A stretch of DNA of 64,000 bases. Source: Cupriavidus pauculus (GTDB taxonomy: Bacteria; Pseudomonadota; Gammaproteobacteria; Burkholderiales; Burkholderiaceae). The notes beneath the pieces were generated by a model. That model saw only the letters and a program-made list of their open reading frames with translations, was not told the DNA's origin and did not search any database. This document shows positions 27,360-39,237 of the stretch, piece after piece. The position numbers and the translations under genes are program-made. Numbering within the stretch: the first letter of the stretch is position 1; every line of letters begins with the position of its first letter. The stretch is from NCBI RefSeq assembly GCF_022179805.1, contig NZ_BPUO01000001.1, forward strand, positions 558,001-622,000, in the 5' to 3' direction.

Positions 27360-28232
27360 ATGTCGTCCGTGTCGCCCGCACCAGTGACGTCGCGCGCCCC
27401 CGCGCCCATCGTCACCAGTTCCAACAGCCGCCCGCCGCGTGCGCGCCATCCGTGGGCGTCGCCGCTGGTGCCCGTGTCGTCGCACGCCCGCTGGGTGCTG
27501 GGGCTGTCGTTCTTCGTGGCGTTCGTGGCCGTGTGGGCCATCGCCACGTTCGGCGGATTCGTGCCGCGCACGTTCCTGGCCGATCCGCTGACGATGGCGC
27601 ACGAGGGCTGGCTGCTGTTCACGCAGTACGGCTTCATCGGCGATATCGGCATGACCGTGTGGCGCGTGGTGGGCGGCTTCGTGCTGGCCGCCGTGCTGGC
27701 GGTGCCGCTGGGCATCTTCATGGGCGCGTACAAGGCGGCCGAGGCGTTCTTCGAGCCGTTCGTATCGTTCTGCCGCTACCTGCCCGCGTCGGCGTTTATC
27801 CCGCTGCTGATCCTGTGGGCCGGCATCGGCGAGACGCAGAAGCTGCTGGTGATCTTCATCGGCTCATTCTTCCAGATCGTGCTGATGGTGGCGGTCACGG
27901 TGGGCGGGGCGCGCAAGGACCTGGTGGAAGCGGCCTACACGCTGGGCGCCACGCCGCGCGGCATCGTGCGCCGGGTGCTGATACCGGGCGCCGCGCCGGA
28001 CATCGCCGAGACGCTGCGGCTGGTGCTGGGCTGGGCCTGGACGTATGTGATCGTGGCCGAACTGATCGGATCGTCCTCGGGCATTGGCCACATGATCACC
28101 GACAGCCAGGCGCTGCTGAACACCGGGCAGATCATCTTCGGCATCATCGTGATCGGCTGCATCGGGCTGGTGTCCGACCTGGTCTTCAAGCTGGCCAACC
28201 AGCGCCTGTTTCCGTGGAGTTCGATCAAATGA
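27360..28232 (+). CDS. ABC transporter permease of the hut regulon
   Basis: Inner-membrane permease of the SsuC/TauC (BPD_transp_1) family, 290 residues with about six membrane segments. The N-terminal 40 residues are Pro/Ser/Arg-rich and cytoplasmic. The EAA loop that meets the ATPase is EAAYTLGATPRGIVRRVLIPGA (seen around residue 190, EAA followed by G after nine residues). Start ATG 27360 follows GGAGG; an in-frame ATG at 27324 inside the upstream gene is an alternative. The stop overlaps the ATPase start (ATGA), showing translational coupling. Confidence 0.9.
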   Translation: MSSVSPAPVTSRAPAPIVTSSNSRPPRARHPWASPLVPVSSHARWVLGLSFFVAFVAVWAIATFGGFVPRTFLADPLTMAHEGWLLFTQYGFIGDIGMTVWRVVGGFVLAAVLAVPLGIFMGAYKAAEAFFEPFVSFCRYLPASAFIPLLILWAGIGETQKLLVIFIGSFFQIVLMVAVTVGGARKDLVEAAYTLGATPRGIVRRVLIPGAAPDIAETLRLVLGWAWTYVIVAELIGSSSGIGHMITDSQALLNTGQIIFGIIVIGCIGLVSDLVFKLANQRLFPWSSIK

Positions 28233-29008
28233 GCGCGCTGTCGATCCAGCAGGTCTCCCGTACCTTCGAAAACCCGCGTGGCGGTAGCACCCAGGCGCTG
28301 TTGCCGGTGGACTTCGAGGTGCGCGACAACGATTTCGTGACCATCCTGGGCCCGTCGGGCTGCGGCAAGTCCACGCTGCTGCGCATCGTGGCCGGGCTCG
28401 ATACGCCTAGCGGCGGGCGCGTACTGCTCGATGGCCAGCCCGTGGCCGGCCCGGGCGCCGATCGTGGCATGGTGTTCCAGTCGTACACGCTGTTCCCGTG
28501 GCTCACGATCGAGCAGAACGTGCGCTTTGGCCTGCGCGAGCGCGGCATGAGCGCGGCCGAGCAGAAGGAGCGCGGCGACTTCTTCATCGCCCGTGTAGGG
28601 TTGCGCGGTTTCGAGCAGCATTACCCGAAGCAGTTGTCGGGCGGCATGCAGCAGCGCACGGCCATTGCGCGGGCGCTGGCCAACGATCCGAAGATCCTGT
28701 TGCTGGACGAACCGTTCGGCGCGCTCGACAACCAGACGCGCGTGCTGATGCAGGAACTGCTGCTCGGGATCTGGGAGTCGCACCGCAAGACGGTATTATT
28801 CGTCACGCACGATATCGACGAGGCCATCTTCATGGCCAACCGCGTGGCGGTGTTTTCCGCGCGGCCCGGTCGGATCAAGAGCGAGATCGCGGTGGACTTT
28901 GCCCATCCGCGCCATTACACGATCAAGACATCGCCCGAGTTCTCCGCGCTCAAGGCGCGGCTCACCGAGGAGATTCGCGCCGAGGCCATGGCTTCGGCCG
29001 AGCACTGA
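28229..29008 (+). CDS. ABC transporter ATPase of the hut regulon
   Basis: Cytoplasmic ATPase of the SsuB/TauB/NrtD family, 259 residues. Walker A is GPSGCGKSTLLRI, the Q-loop is MVFQSYTLFPWLT, the signature is LSGGMQQRTAIARAL, Walker B is ILLLDEPFGALD, and the switch is FVTHDIDEAI. Coupled to the permease by a 4-bp overlap, and followed 21 bp later by hutC, so transporter and repressor are probably one transcript. Confidence 0.93.
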   Translation: MSALSIQQVSRTFENPRGGSTQALLPVDFEVRDNDFVTILGPSGCGKSTLLRIVAGLDTPSGGRVLLDGQPVAGPGADRGMVFQSYTLFPWLTIEQNVRFGLRERGMSAAEQKERGDFFIARVGLRGFEQHYPKQLSGGMQQRTAIARALANDPKILLLDEPFGALDNQTRVLMQELLLGIWESHRKTVLFVTHDIDEAIFMANRVAVFSARPGRIKSEIAVDFAHPRHYTIKTSPEFSALKARLTEEIRAEAMASAEH

Positions 29009-29029
29009 ACGGGCGATGCGCAACAAGCC

Positions 29030-29791
29030 ATGAATTCGTCCGCCAACCCGGCATCTTCCCCGTCCAACGCTCCGGCCGCGCTGTACCAGCAGGTCAAGGA
29101 ATACATCGCGCGCCAGATCCAGAGCGGCGCGTGGCAGCCCGGCGACCGCGTGCCGTCCGAACAGGAACTGGTGACCCGGTTCTCGGTGTCGCGCATGACG
29201 GTCAACCGCGCGCTGCGCGAGCTGTCGGAGCAGGGCAGGGTGGTGCGAGTGGCCGGCGTGGGCACATTCGTGGCGGAGCACAAGCCGCAGTCCACGCTGC
29301 TGTCGGTGGTGAACCTGCAGGACGAGATCCGCATGCGCGGCCACGACTACGCGTGCGATGTGATCCTGGTGGAGCGCGTATCGGCGTCGATCGAGGTGGC
29401 GGCCGCGCTGGAGCTGCGCACCGGCGAATCGGTGTACCACTCGATCTGCATCCATCGCGAGGACGGCGTGCCCGTGCAACTGGAAGACCGCTACGTGAAC
29501 CCGCGCGTGGCGCCCGATTTCATCACGCAGGACTTTGCCGACACCCAGCCGGGCGAGTACCTGCTGCGCAATGTGCCGTATGACCAGGTGGAACACGTGG
29601 TCGATGCCATCGCCGCCACGGCCGAGCAGGCCGTGCAGCTTGAGATGCCGGCCACGCAACCGTGCCTGCTGTTGACCCGCCGCACCTGGACCAGCGGCGT
29701 GCCGGTGACCTTTGTACGCTGCCTGCACCCGGGTAACCGGTACCGGCTGGGCAGCCGCTTTCGCGCCGACGGCAATCCCGCCTTCGGCTAG
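29030..29791 (+). CDS. hutC: histidine utilization repressor (GntR/HutC family)
   Basis: Transcriptional repressor of histidine catabolism, released by urocanate in characterised bacteria. 253 residues: a short Ser/Pro/Ala-rich tail, a GntR winged helix at about residues 18-85 (QSGAWQPGDRVPSEQELVTRF, then RMTVNRALRELSEQGRVVRV) and a UTRA ligand domain (VYHSICIHREDGVPVQLEDR and later LLLTRRTWTSGVPVTFVRCLHPG). It lies between the transporter genes and hutH, each preceded by a HutC-like palindrome, so it is likely autoregulated with the transporter genes. Confidence 0.94.
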   Translation: MNSSANPASSPSNAPAALYQQVKEYIARQIQSGAWQPGDRVPSEQELVTRFSVSRMTVNRALRELSEQGRVVRVAGVGTFVAEHKPQSTLLSVVNLQDEIRMRGHDYACDVILVERVSASIEVAAALELRTGESVYHSICIHREDGVPVQLEDRYVNPRVAPDFITQDFADTQPGEYLLRNVPYDQVEHVVDAIAATAEQAVQLEMPATQPCLLLTRRTWTSGVPVTFVRCLHPGNRYRLGSRFRADGNPAFG

Positions 29792-29836
29792 AACTTTCGC
29801 CCGCGGCCAGTCAAAAGCTGGTCATCGGGTTTATTT

Positions 29837-29867
29837 TTCGACTAACCTGTATAGACAGGCCCATACA
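29837..29867 (+). promoter_or_regulatory. candidate hutH promoter with embedded HutC operator
   Basis: TTCGAC (29837-29842) and CATACA (29862-29867) are weak -35 and -10 matches with a 19-bp spacer that contains the HutC-like palindrome. The position is 18-48 bp upstream of the hutH ATG. Confidence 0.4.
29846..29859. promoter_or_regulatory. candidate HutC operator 3
   Basis: CCTGTATAGACAGG, a 14-bp palindrome with one central mismatch, shares 11 bases with operator 1. It sits 25 bp upstream of the hutH start codon, between the hutC stop and hutH. Confidence 0.75.
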
Positions 29868-29884
29868 ACAAAGACGTACCGACG

Positions 29885-31447
29885 ATGACCAACGATTCCC
29901 GCTCCCTCCTGACCCTGAACCCTGGCCACGTGTCGCTGGACGACCTGCGCCGCATCTATCGCGGCGAAGCGCGGCTGGCGATGGCCGATTCGGCCTGGGG
30001 CCCGGTGCGCGCGGCGCAAGCCACGGTGCAGGACATCATCGACGCCGACGCCGTGGTCTACGGCATCAATACCGGCTTCGGCAAGCTGGCCCAGTCGCGC
30101 ATCCCGCATGACAAGCTGGCCGAACTGCAACGCAACCTGGTGCTGTCGCACAGCGTGGGCACCGGCGCCGACCTGGCGCCCGACACCGTGCGGCTGGTGC
30201 TGGCCATCAAGGCTGTGAGTCTGGCGCGCGGCCATTCAGGCGTGCGGCCCGAACTGATCGAGGCGCTGCTGGCGCTGGCCAACCACGGTGTCACGCCGTG
30301 CATTCCCGCCAAGGGCTCGGTGGGCGCCTCGGGCGACCTGGCGCCGCTGGCGCATATGTCGTGCACGCTGATCGGCGTAGGCGACGTGATGATCGATGGC
30401 AAGCGCGTGCCGGCCGCCCAGGGGCTGGCGCATGCTGGGCTCGACGCCTTCACGCTGGGCCCGAAGGAAGGGCTGGCGCTGCTCAACGGCACGCAGGTGT
30501 CCACCGCGTTGGCGCTGGCCGGGCTGTTCGCCGCCGAGGACGCATTCGCCGCCGGCCTGGTGGCTGGCGCGCTGTCGCTGGAGGCCATCAAGGGATCGGT
30601 CAAGCCATTCGATGCCCGCATCCACGACGCACGCGGCCAGGTCGGCCAGATTGCCGTGGCCGGCGCCGTGCGCGCGATGCTCGACGGCAGCGAGATCGTC
30701 GATTCGCACAAGACCTGCGGCCGTGTGCAAGACCCGTATTCGATCCGCTGCCAGCCGCAGGTGATGGGCGCATGCCTGGACAACCTGAGCCACGCGGCGC
30801 GCATCCTGCGTATCGAGGCCAACGCGGCGTCGGACAACCCGCTCGTGTTTTCCGAACAGGGCGATGTGGTGTCGGGCGGCAATTTCCACGCCGAACCGGT
30901 GGCGTTCGCGGCCGACATCATCGCGCTGGCCATCGCCGAGATCGGCGCGATCTCCGAGCGCCGCCTGGCGCTGCTGCTCGATACCGGCCTGTCGGGCCTG
31001 CCGCCGTTCCTGGTGCGCGATGGCGGCCTGAACTCGGGCTTCATGATCGCGCAGGTCACCGCCGCCGCGCTGGCCTCCGAAAACAAGGCGCTCGCGCATC
31101 CGTCCAGCGTCGACAGCCTGCCCACGTCGGCCAACCAGGAAGACCATGTGTCGATGGCCACCTACGGCGCGCGCCGGCTGGGCGAGATGGCGGCCAACAC
31201 CGCCGTCATCGTCGGCATCGAGGCCATGGCCGCCGCGCAGGGCATCGAGTTCCATCGTCCGCTGAAGTCGTCGCCGCTGGTGGAGCAGGAACTGGCCCGC
31301 ATCCGCAGCCGCGTGGCATTCGTCGAATCCGACCGCTACCTGGCCCCCGATATCGAAGCCATGAAGCAGTGGGTAGTGCAAGGCGACGCCGGCGCAGGCT
31401 GGCCCGCCGCCGTCAAGGAAATCCTGCCCACAAACGCCAGTATTTGA
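29885..31447 (+). CDS. hutH: histidine ammonia-lyase
   Basis: First step of histidine breakdown: L-histidine to trans-urocanate and ammonia. 520 residues. The autocatalytic MIO cofactor triad is Ala148-Ser149-Gly150 in [15 protein letters not shown]. Other active-site motifs are [11 protein letters not shown] near the N-terminus, [22 protein letters not shown] and QEDHVSM. First gene of hutHUDIFG, under a HutC-like operator. A REP-like element lies in the 144-bp gap before hutU. Confidence 0.97.
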   Translation: MTNDSRSLLTLNPGHVSLDDLRRIYRGEARLAMADSAWGPVRAAQATVQDIIDADAVVYGINTGFGKLAQSRIPHDKLAELQRNLVLSHSVGTGADLAPDTVRLVLAIKAVSLARGHSGVRPELIEALLALANHGVTPCIPAKGSVGASGDLAPLAHMSCTLIGVGDVMIDGKRVPAAQGLAHAGLDAFTLGPKEGLALLNGTQVSTALALAGLFAAEDAFAAGLVAGALSLEAIKGSVKPFDARIHDARGQVGQIAVAGAVRAMLDGSEIVDSHKTCGRVQDPYSIRCQPQVMGACLDNLSHAARILRIEANAASDNPLVFSEQGDVVSGGNFHAEPVAFAADIIALAIAEIGAISERRLALLLDTGLSGLPPFLVRDGGLNSGFMIAQVTAAALASENKALAHPSSVDSLPTSANQEDHVSMATYGARRLGEMAANTAVIVGIEAMAAAQGIEFHRPLKSSPLVEQELARIRSRVAFVESDRYLAPDIEAMKQWVVQGDAGAGWPAAVKEILPTNASI

Positions 31448-31483
31448 TCCACGGAGGCCGCTCCCCCTCCCGCCCGGTCTTCT

Positions 31484-31523
31484 CCCCTCTCCCGCAAGCG
31501 GGAGAGGGGCCGGGGGAGAGGGT
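31484..31523. repeat. REP-like palindrome 3 (inside the hut operon)
   Basis: CCCCTCTCCCGC (31484-31495) pairs with GCGGGAGAGGGG (31498-31509), followed by the family tail CCGGGGGAGAGGG. It lies between hutH and hutU. Confidence 0.85.
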
Positions 31524-31591
31524 AGAGCGCCCCAAGTGCCAACACCGCAAGCAGCCACCAAGCAGCCACCCAACAGCCAAGAGACCCGACC

Positions 31592-33292
31592 ATGAACGCC
31601 AACGAACACCAATTCACCCCCCAGCGCGGCCAGCGCGAAATCCGTGCCCCGCGCGGCAGCCAACTGCACTGCAAGAACTGGCTGATCGAAGCCGCTTACC
31701 GCATGATCCAGAACAACCTCGATCCCGACGTGGCCGAGCGCCCGCAGGACCTGGTGGTCTATGGCGGCATTGGCAAGGCGGCGCGTAACTGGGAGTGCTT
31801 CGACGCTATCCTGGACAGCCTGCGCCGGCTGGGTGAAGACGAATCGCTGCTGGTGCAGTCGGGCAAGCCGGTGGGGGTGTTCCGCACCCACGCCGATGCG
31901 CCGCGCGTGCTGATCGCCAACTCGAACCTGGTGCCGCACTGGGCCACGTGGGATAAGTTCAACGAACTCGACCGTGCTGGCCTGATGATGTTCGGCCAGA
32001 TGACGGCGGGCTCGTGGATCTACATCGGCACGCAGGGCATCGTGCAGGGCACGTTCGAAACGTTCGTCGAGGCGGGCAACCAGCACTACAACGGCGACCT
32101 GACCGGCAAGTGGATCCTGACCGCCGGCCTGGGCGGCATGGGCGGCGCGCAACCGCTGGCCGGCGTGCTGGCCGGTGCCTGCGTGCTGGCCATCGAATGC
32201 CAGGAATCGCGCATCGACTTCCGTATCCGCACGCGCTATCTCGACAAGAAGGCCACCACGCTCGACGAGGCGCTGGCGATGATCGAGGACGCCACGCGCA
32301 AGGGCGAAGCCATCTCGGTGGGCCTGCTGGGCAACGCGGCCGAGATCGTGCCCGAACTCGCGCGCCGTGCGCAGGCGGGCAGCATCCGTCCGGACATCGT
32401 CACCGACCAGACGTCGGCGCACGACGTGATCAACGGCTACCTGCCCGAGGGCTGGACGGTCGAGCAGTGGGAAGACCTGCGCGTGCGCGATCCGAAGGCC
32501 GTGGAAGCGGCCGCGCGCCAGTCGATCGTCAAGCACGTGCAGGCCATGCTGGCCTTCCAGCAGATGGGCGTGCCGACGGTGGACTACGGCAACAACATCC
32601 GCCAGGTGGCGTTCGAGGAAGGCGTCAAGAACGCGTTCGACTTCCCGGGCTTCGTGCCGGCCTATATCCGCCCGCTGTTCTGCCGTGGCAAGGGGCCGTT
32701 CCGCTGGGTGGCGCTGTCGGGCGATCCGGAAGATATCTACAAGACCGATGCCAAGATGAAGGAACTGTTCCCGGACGACAAGCCGCTGCACCGCTGGCTG
32801 GACATGGCGCGCGACCGCATCGCGTTCCAGGGCCTGCCGTCGCGCATCTGCTGGGTGGGTCTCGATGAACGCCATCGCGCCGGCCTGGCCTTCAACGAGA
32901 TGGTGAAGAACGGTGAACTCAAGGCGCCGGTGGTAATCGGGCGCGATCACCTGGACTGCGGCTCGGTGGCGTCGCCCAACCGCGAAACCGAAGCGATGCG
33001 CGATGGCTCGGATGCCGTATCCGACTGGCCGCTGCTCAACGCGCTGCTGAACACGGCCGGCGGTGCCACGTGGGTGAGCCTGCATCATGGCGGCGGCGTG
33101 GGCATGGGCTTCTCGCAGCACGCGGGCGTGGTCATCGTCTGCGATGGCACCGACGCGGCGGCCAAGCGCGTCGAGCGCGTGCTCTGGAACGATCCGGCCA
33201 CGGGCGTGATGCGTCATGCCGACGCGGGCTACGACATCGCCATCGACTGCGCCAAGGAAAAGGGCCTGAACCTGCCGATGGTGGGCCGCTGA
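31592..33292 (+). CDS. hutU: urocanate hydratase
   Basis: NAD-dependent urocanase that converts urocanate to 4-imidazolone-5-propionate. The 566 residues fit the family. Motifs include [14 protein letters not shown], the nucleotide-binding [26 protein letters not shown], and the C-terminal [18 protein letters not shown] with [16 protein letters not shown]. Start ATG at 31592. Its TGA overlaps the hutD start by one base. Confidence 0.97.
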   Translation: MNANEHQFTPQRGQREIRAPRGSQLHCKNWLIEAAYRMIQNNLDPDVAERPQDLVVYGGIGKAARNWECFDAILDSLRRLGEDESLLVQSGKPVGVFRTHADAPRVLIANSNLVPHWATWDKFNELDRAGLMMFGQMTAGSWIYIGTQGIVQGTFETFVEAGNQHYNGDLTGKWILTAGLGGMGGAQPLAGVLAGACVLAIECQESRIDFRIRTRYLDKKATTLDEALAMIEDATRKGEAISVGLLGNAAEIVPELARRAQAGSIRPDIVTDQTSAHDVINGYLPEGWTVEQWEDLRVRDPKAVEAAARQSIVKHVQAMLAFQQMGVPTVDYGNNIRQVAFEEGVKNAFDFPGFVPAYIRPLFCRGKGPFRWVALSGDPEDIYKTDAKMKELFPDDKPLHRWLDMARDRIAFQGLPSRICWVGLDERHRAGLAFNEMVKNGELKAPVVIGRDHLDCGSVASPNRETEAMRDGSDAVSDWPLLNALLNTAGGATWVSLHHGGGVGMGFSQHAGVVIVCDGTDAAAKRVERVLWNDPATGVMRHADAGYDIAIDCAKEKGLNLPMVGR

Positions 33293-33876
33293 TGACAGGT
33301 ACGAAGTTCGCGCTCGACGCGATCTCTCCCACGCCGTGGAAGAACGGCGGCGGCACCACGCGCGAGATCGCCGTGTGGCCGCCGGGCGCCAGCATGGATA
33401 CGTTCGCGTGGCGTATCAGCGTGGCGGACATCGCCGCTGATGGGCCGTTCTCGGCGTTCCCGGGCATCGACCGGCAGATAGTGCTGATCGATGGCGCGGG
33501 CGTGCACCTGCAGGCCCACGACGACACGTTCTGCCACCGGCTGGTGCGCGTGGGCGAGCCGTTTGCGTTTTCCGGTGACACCGCCGTGCATGCCACGCTG
33601 GTGGACGGCCCGACGCGCGACTTCAACGTGATGACGCGCCGTGGCACGTGCCGCGCCGAGATCGCGCTGATGCGCCAGCCGTTCACGGCGGTGCCGGCCG
33701 TCGCCACCGTGCTGGTGCTGGCGCTGCGCGGGAGCTGGGACACCGGCGACGGCGTGCATCTGCATGCCGGCGAAGGTTTGCTGTTGCCAGCCGGATCGCC
33801 CGCTGTCACGCTGTTTCATACCGAACTGTCCGCGCTGTGTCTGCGCGTGACCCTGCACATGGAGCGGGATCGATGA
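33292..33876 (+). CDS. hutD: HutD family protein
   Basis: Cupin-like protein of 194 residues regularly found in hut operons. It shows the family start [18 protein letters not shown] and [22 protein letters not shown]. In Pseudomonas HutD has been proposed to moderate the level of hut induction, perhaps by binding a pathway intermediate; its biochemical role is not settled. It is coupled to hutU (1-base overlap) and to hutI (4-base overlap). Confidence 0.92.
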   Translation: MTGTKFALDAISPTPWKNGGGTTREIAVWPPGASMDTFAWRISVADIAADGPFSAFPGIDRQIVLIDGAGVHLQAHDDTFCHRLVRVGEPFAFSGDTAVHATLVDGPTRDFNVMTRRGTCRAEIALMRQPFTAVPAVATVLVLALRGSWDTGDGVHLHAGEGLLLPAGSPAVTLFHTELSALCLRVTLHMERDR

Positions 33877-35099
33877 ACATCCACGACGCGCCTTCCGCCG
33901 ACGGCGTCTGGCACCACTGCCACCTGCTACCCGACGCGAATCCCGATCGTGCCGTGCGCGATGCCGCGCTGGTCGTCGAGCATGGCCGCATCGCGTGGCT
34001 GGGGCCGTTCTCCGAACTGCCGGACAGCTATCGCCATCTCGACCGGCACAATGCCGGCGGAGCCTGGATCACGCCGGGCCTGGTGGACTGCCACACGCAC
34101 CTGGTCTACGGCGGCCAGCGCGCCGACGAATTCGCCATGCGCCTGGCCGGCGCAAGCTACGAGGAGATTGCCCGCGCGGGCGGCGGCATCGTGTCGACGG
34201 TGCGCGCCACGCGCGAGGCCGACGAGGCCACGCTGTTCGCGCAGGCCGCCGTGCGGCTGGAAGCCTTGCTGGCCGAAGGTGTCACGACCATCGAAATCAA
34301 GTCGGGCTACGGCCTGTCACTCGACTCCGAACGCAAGCAGTTGCGCGTGGCACGCCAGCTCGGGCAGGCATACGGCGTGAACGTGCACACCACGTTCCTG
34401 GGCGCGCACGCGTTGCCGCCCGAGTACGCGGGCCGCGCCGACGACTACATCGACCTGGTCTGCGACACGATGCTGCCGACGCTGGCCGAGGAAAAGCTGG
34501 TCGATGCAGTGGATGCGTTCTGCGAGGGCATCGGCTTCTCGCCCGCGCAGACGCAGCGCGTGTTCGAAGCCGCCGCCCGGCACGGGCTGTCGGTCAAGCT
34601 CCATGCGGAGCAACTGAGCAACCTGGGCGGCGCCGCGCTGGCGGCGCGCCACGGGGCACTGTCGGCCGATCATCTCGAACACCTGGACGAGGCCGGCGTG
34701 ATGGCCATGGCCCGCGCCGGCACGGTGGCGGTATTGCTGCCGGGCGCCTACTATTTCCTGCGTGACACGCATCTGCCGCCGCTGGCGCTGCTGCGTCAGC
34801 ATCGCGTGCCGATCGCCATTTCCACCGACCACAATCCGGGCACGTCGCCCACCACGTCGCTGCTGCTGATGATGAACATGGCCTGCACGCTGTTCCGCAT
34901 GACGGTGCCCGAGGTGCTGGCCGGCGTGACCACGCACGCGGCGCGCGCACTCGGCGCCGCCGACCGCCACGGGCAACTGGCCGTGGGCCGTGCTGCAGAC
35001 TTCGCGCTCTGGCGCGTGGCGTCGCCGGCCGAACTGGCCTACTGGTTCGGCCGCAATCCGTGTGCCGGCGTGGTGCGTCAGGGCAAGGTGTTCCGATGA
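33873..35099 (+). CDS. hutI: imidazolonepropionase
   Basis: Metal-dependent hydrolase that opens 4-imidazolone-5-propionate to N-formimidoyl-L-glutamate. 408 residues, amidohydrolase fold. Metal-site motifs are [39 protein letters not shown] and [11 protein letters not shown]. Start ATG at 33873 overlaps the hutD stop, and its own stop overlaps hutF. The long upstream in-frame reading is a shadow of hutD. Confidence 0.96.
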   Translation: MNIHDAPSADGVWHHCHLLPDANPDRAVRDAALVVEHGRIAWLGPFSELPDSYRHLDRHNAGGAWITPGLVDCHTHLVYGGQRADEFAMRLAGASYEEIARAGGGIVSTVRATREADEATLFAQAAVRLEALLAEGVTTIEIKSGYGLSLDSERKQLRVARQLGQAYGVNVHTTFLGAHALPPEYAGRADDYIDLVCDTMLPTLAEEKLVDAVDAFCEGIGFSPAQTQRVFEAAARHGLSVKLHAEQLSNLGGAALAARHGALSADHLEHLDEAGVMAMARAGTVAVLLPGAYYFLRDTHLPPLALLRQHRVPIAISTDHNPGTSPTTSLLLMMNMACTLFRMTVPEVLAGVTTHAARALGAADRHGQLAVGRAADFALWRVASPAELAYWFGRNPCAGVVRQGKVFR

Positions 35100-36502
35100 G
35101 CGCAGGCCAACTGTTCGCACCCCACGCGCTGCTGCCGGACGGCTGGGCGCGCAATGTGCTGCTGGCCTGGGATGCCCATGGCACGTTCACCGCCATCACG
35201 CCGGACGCTGCACCGGATGCCGCGCTGCCACAGGCGGCGGGACCGGTGCTGCCCGGCATGCCGAACCTGCATTCGCACGCGTTCCAGCGGGGGTTTGCGG
35301 GGCTGACCGAATACCGCAGCGTGTCCGATGACGATGACCCCGCAGGCGGCGATTCGTTCTGGAGCTGGCGCACGCTGATGTACCGCTTTGCGCTGCGCCT
35401 GACGCCCGATGCGCTGGAGGCGATTGCCACGCAGCTCTACATCGAGATGCTGCGCGCGGGCTACACCAGCGTGTGCGAATTCCACTACGTCCATCACGAT
35501 CCGGACGGCAAGCCTTACGCGGACCGCGCCGAGATGTCGCTGCGGCTGCTGCGTGCGGCACAAGCCGCCGGCATCGGCATGACGCTGCTGCCCGTGCTGT
35601 ACCAGACCGCCGGCTTTGGGGAAAAACCCGCGCAGCACGATCAGCGCCGCTTTCTGAACGACACCGACGCGATGCTGGCGCTGCTGGAAAAGCTGGCGCC
35701 GCATTGCGCCGCGTATGGCGCACGGCTGGGCCTGGCGCCGCATTCGCTGCGCGCGGTGCCGCCGCAGAGCCTGGCTCACGCGGTGGGCGCGCTGCACGCG
35801 ATGGACGCCACCGCGCCCGTGCACATCCATATCGCCGAGCAGCAGAAGGAAGTGGACGACTGCCTGGCGACGAACGGCGTGCGGCCCGTGCAATGGCTGC
35901 TCGACCACGCAGCCGTGGACCAGCGCTGGTGCCTGGTGCACGCCACGCATATGGATTGGGACGAACGCCGTCGGCTGGCGCATAGCGGCGCCGTGGCCGG
36001 CATCTGCCCGACCACCGAAGCCAATCTTGGCGATGGCGTGTTCGAGGCCGCGCCCTACATGGCGCAACACGGCTGGTGGGGCATCGGCTCGGACAGCCAC
36101 GCCAGCGTGAGCGTGGCCGAGGAACTGCGCACGTTCGAGTACGGCCAGCGGCTGGGCCTGCAGCGGCGCAACGTGCTGGCATCGGCCCGGCATCACCAGG
36201 TGGCCGACCGTCTCTGGCTGGAAGCAGTGGCGGGCGGCGCCCGCGCGGCGGCCCGCCCGGTGGCGGGACTGGCAGCCGGGCAGCGCGCCGACTTCGTGGT
36301 GCTGGACGGCGCCCATCCGACGCTGGCGGGGCTGGACGGGCCGCACGCGCTGGCCACGCATGTGTTCGCCAGCCACGGCCATGAGACACTAGCGGAAGTC
36401 CGCACGGGCGGCACGTGCCGCGTAGGGCACGGCGTGCATCCGCAACAGGCGGATGCGGGCCGGCTCTTCGCCGAAGTCCGCGCCTGCCTGCTGGCCGACT
36501 GA
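35096..36502 (+). CDS. hutF: formimidoylglutamate deiminase
   Basis: Amidohydrolase that removes ammonia from N-formimidoylglutamate to give N-formylglutamate. Its presence shows the five-step route rather than direct HutG formiminoglutamase. 468 residues. Metal and catalytic motifs: [46 protein letters not shown] and [11 protein letters not shown]. Start ATG at 35096 overlaps hutI by four bases. Confidence 0.95.
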   Translation: MSAGQLFAPHALLPDGWARNVLLAWDAHGTFTAITPDAAPDAALPQAAGPVLPGMPNLHSHAFQRGFAGLTEYRSVSDDDDPAGGDSFWSWRTLMYRFALRLTPDALEAIATQLYIEMLRAGYTSVCEFHYVHHDPDGKPYADRAEMSLRLLRAAQAAGIGMTLLPVLYQTAGFGEKPAQHDQRRFLNDTDAMLALLEKLAPHCAAYGARLGLAPHSLRAVPPQSLAHAVGALHAMDATAPVHIHIAEQQKEVDDCLATNGVRPVQWLLDHAAVDQRWCLVHATHMDWDERRRLAHSGAVAGICPTTEANLGDGVFEAAPYMAQHGWWGIGSDSHASVSVAEELRTFEYGQRLGLQRRNVLASARHHQVADRLWLEAVAGGARAAARPVAGLAAGQRADFVVLDGAHPTLAGLDGPHALATHVFASHGHETLAEVRTGGTCRVGHGVHPQQADAGRLFAEVRACLLAD

Positions 36503-36548
36503 AGGGTCCCGAACCCGCCAACTAGACACGAGTAGCCCCCGAGACAAG

Positions 36549-37370
36549 ATGTCCTCCTCCTTCACCACCGATATTCCCGCCTTCACGCTGCATCGCGGCA
36601 CGCGTCCGCTGCTGGTATCGATGCCGCACGTTGGCACCCACGTACCGGCCGGCATGTCCGCGCGCCTGACGCCCGAGGCACGCACCGTGCCCGATACCGA
36701 CTGGCACATGGATCGCCTGTATGAGTTCGCGCGCGAACTGGGCGCGTCGATCCTGATGGCCACGCACTCGCGCTACGTGATCGACCTGAACCGCCCGCCC
36801 GACAACGCGAACCTGTACCCGGGCCAGGACACCACGGGCCTGTGCCCGGTGGACACGTTCGACAAGACGCCGGTGTACGCCGACGGCGCCAGCGGCCCTG
36901 ACGATGCGGAAATTGCCCAGCGCCGCGACGCGGTCTGGCATCCGTATCACAACGCGCTGCAGGAGGAACTGAAGCGCCTGCGCCAGCGGCACGGCACCAT
37001 CGCGCTGTGGGACGCGCATTCGATCCGCTCGGTGCTGCCGCGCTTCTTCGAAGGCAAGCTGACCGACTTCAACCTGGGCTCGGCCGACGGCAAGAGCTGC
37101 GACGCTGGCCTGGCGAGCGACCTGCTGGAGATCGCGCAGGCCGTGCCGAATCATACGGCGGCGCTGAATGGCCGGTTCAAGGGCGGCTATATCACGCGCC
37201 AATATGGCAATCCGGCAGATGGCATCCACGCCGTCCAGCTTGAGCAGACGCAGTCGTCGTATATGGAAGAGGTGTATCCGTTCGCCTACGACGCAGCCAA
37301 GGCGGCGAATATCCAGCCGGCAATCCGGAAGATGCTGGAGACGGTGCTGGGGTTTGTGGAGGCGCGTTGA
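36549..37370 (+). CDS. hutG: N-formylglutamate deformylase
   Basis: Last step of this histidine route: N-formyl-L-glutamate to glutamate and formate. 273 residues, FGase family (not the arginase-like HutG of enteric bacteria). Motifs are LLVSMPHVGTHVP, DTDWHMDRLYEFA, SRYVIDLNRPP, WDAHSIRS and GRFKGGYITRQYG. ATG at 36549, 46 bp after hutF. A REP-like composite element follows the stop codon. Confidence 0.95.
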   Translation: MSSSFTTDIPAFTLHRGTRPLLVSMPHVGTHVPAGMSARLTPEARTVPDTDWHMDRLYEFARELGASILMATHSRYVIDLNRPPDNANLYPGQDTTGLCPVDTFDKTPVYADGASGPDDAEIAQRRDAVWHPYHNALQEELKRLRQRHGTIALWDAHSIRSVLPRFFEGKLTDFNLGSADGKSCDAGLASDLLEIAQAVPNHTAALNGRFKGGYITRQYGNPADGIHAVQLEQTQSSYMEEVYPFAYDAAKAANIQPAIRKMLETVLGFVEAR

Positions 37371-37396
37371 GCTTGTCGTTTGCTCTCAGCATGTCT

Positions 37397-37525
37397 GAGC
37401 TCCCCTCTCCCACGTAGTGGGAGAGGGGTTGGAGGTGAGGGCATTGCAGCTCAAATCGAGACTGATCGCAATTTGAACCGCTGACCCTCACCCCAACCCC
37501 TCTCCCGAAAGCGGGAGAGGGGAGC
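37397..37525. repeat. composite REP element (two inverted palindromes)
   Basis: It holds two family palindromes. Palindrome 4 is CCCCTCTCCCAC (37402-37413) with GTGGGAGAGGGG (37417-37428). Palindrome 5 is CCCCTCTCCCG (37497-37507) with CGGGAGAGGGG (37512-37522). Their tails face each other (GGAGGTGAGGG and CCCTCACCCC) around the spacer motif GATCGCAATTTGAACCGC at 37464-37481. The same arrangement recurs at 62625-62754. It separates hutG from the convergent aspartate decarboxylase gene. Confidence 0.85.
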
Positions 37526-37559
37526 AAACAAGCGCAGGAGAGGGGCCTTCCTACCCGCC

Positions 37560-39224
<1,665 letters not shown>

Positions 39225-39237
39225 TCATCAAAAACCG

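Noticed and set aside
30236..33217. Long minus-strand open frame of 993 codons opposite hutH and hutU
   Set aside because: It is antisense to two well-supported genes, rich in Arg/His/Gln as expected for the mirror of high-GC codons, and has no domain. The same holds for antisense frames at 51-1238, 6106-7623, 40963-42735 and 55205-56917.
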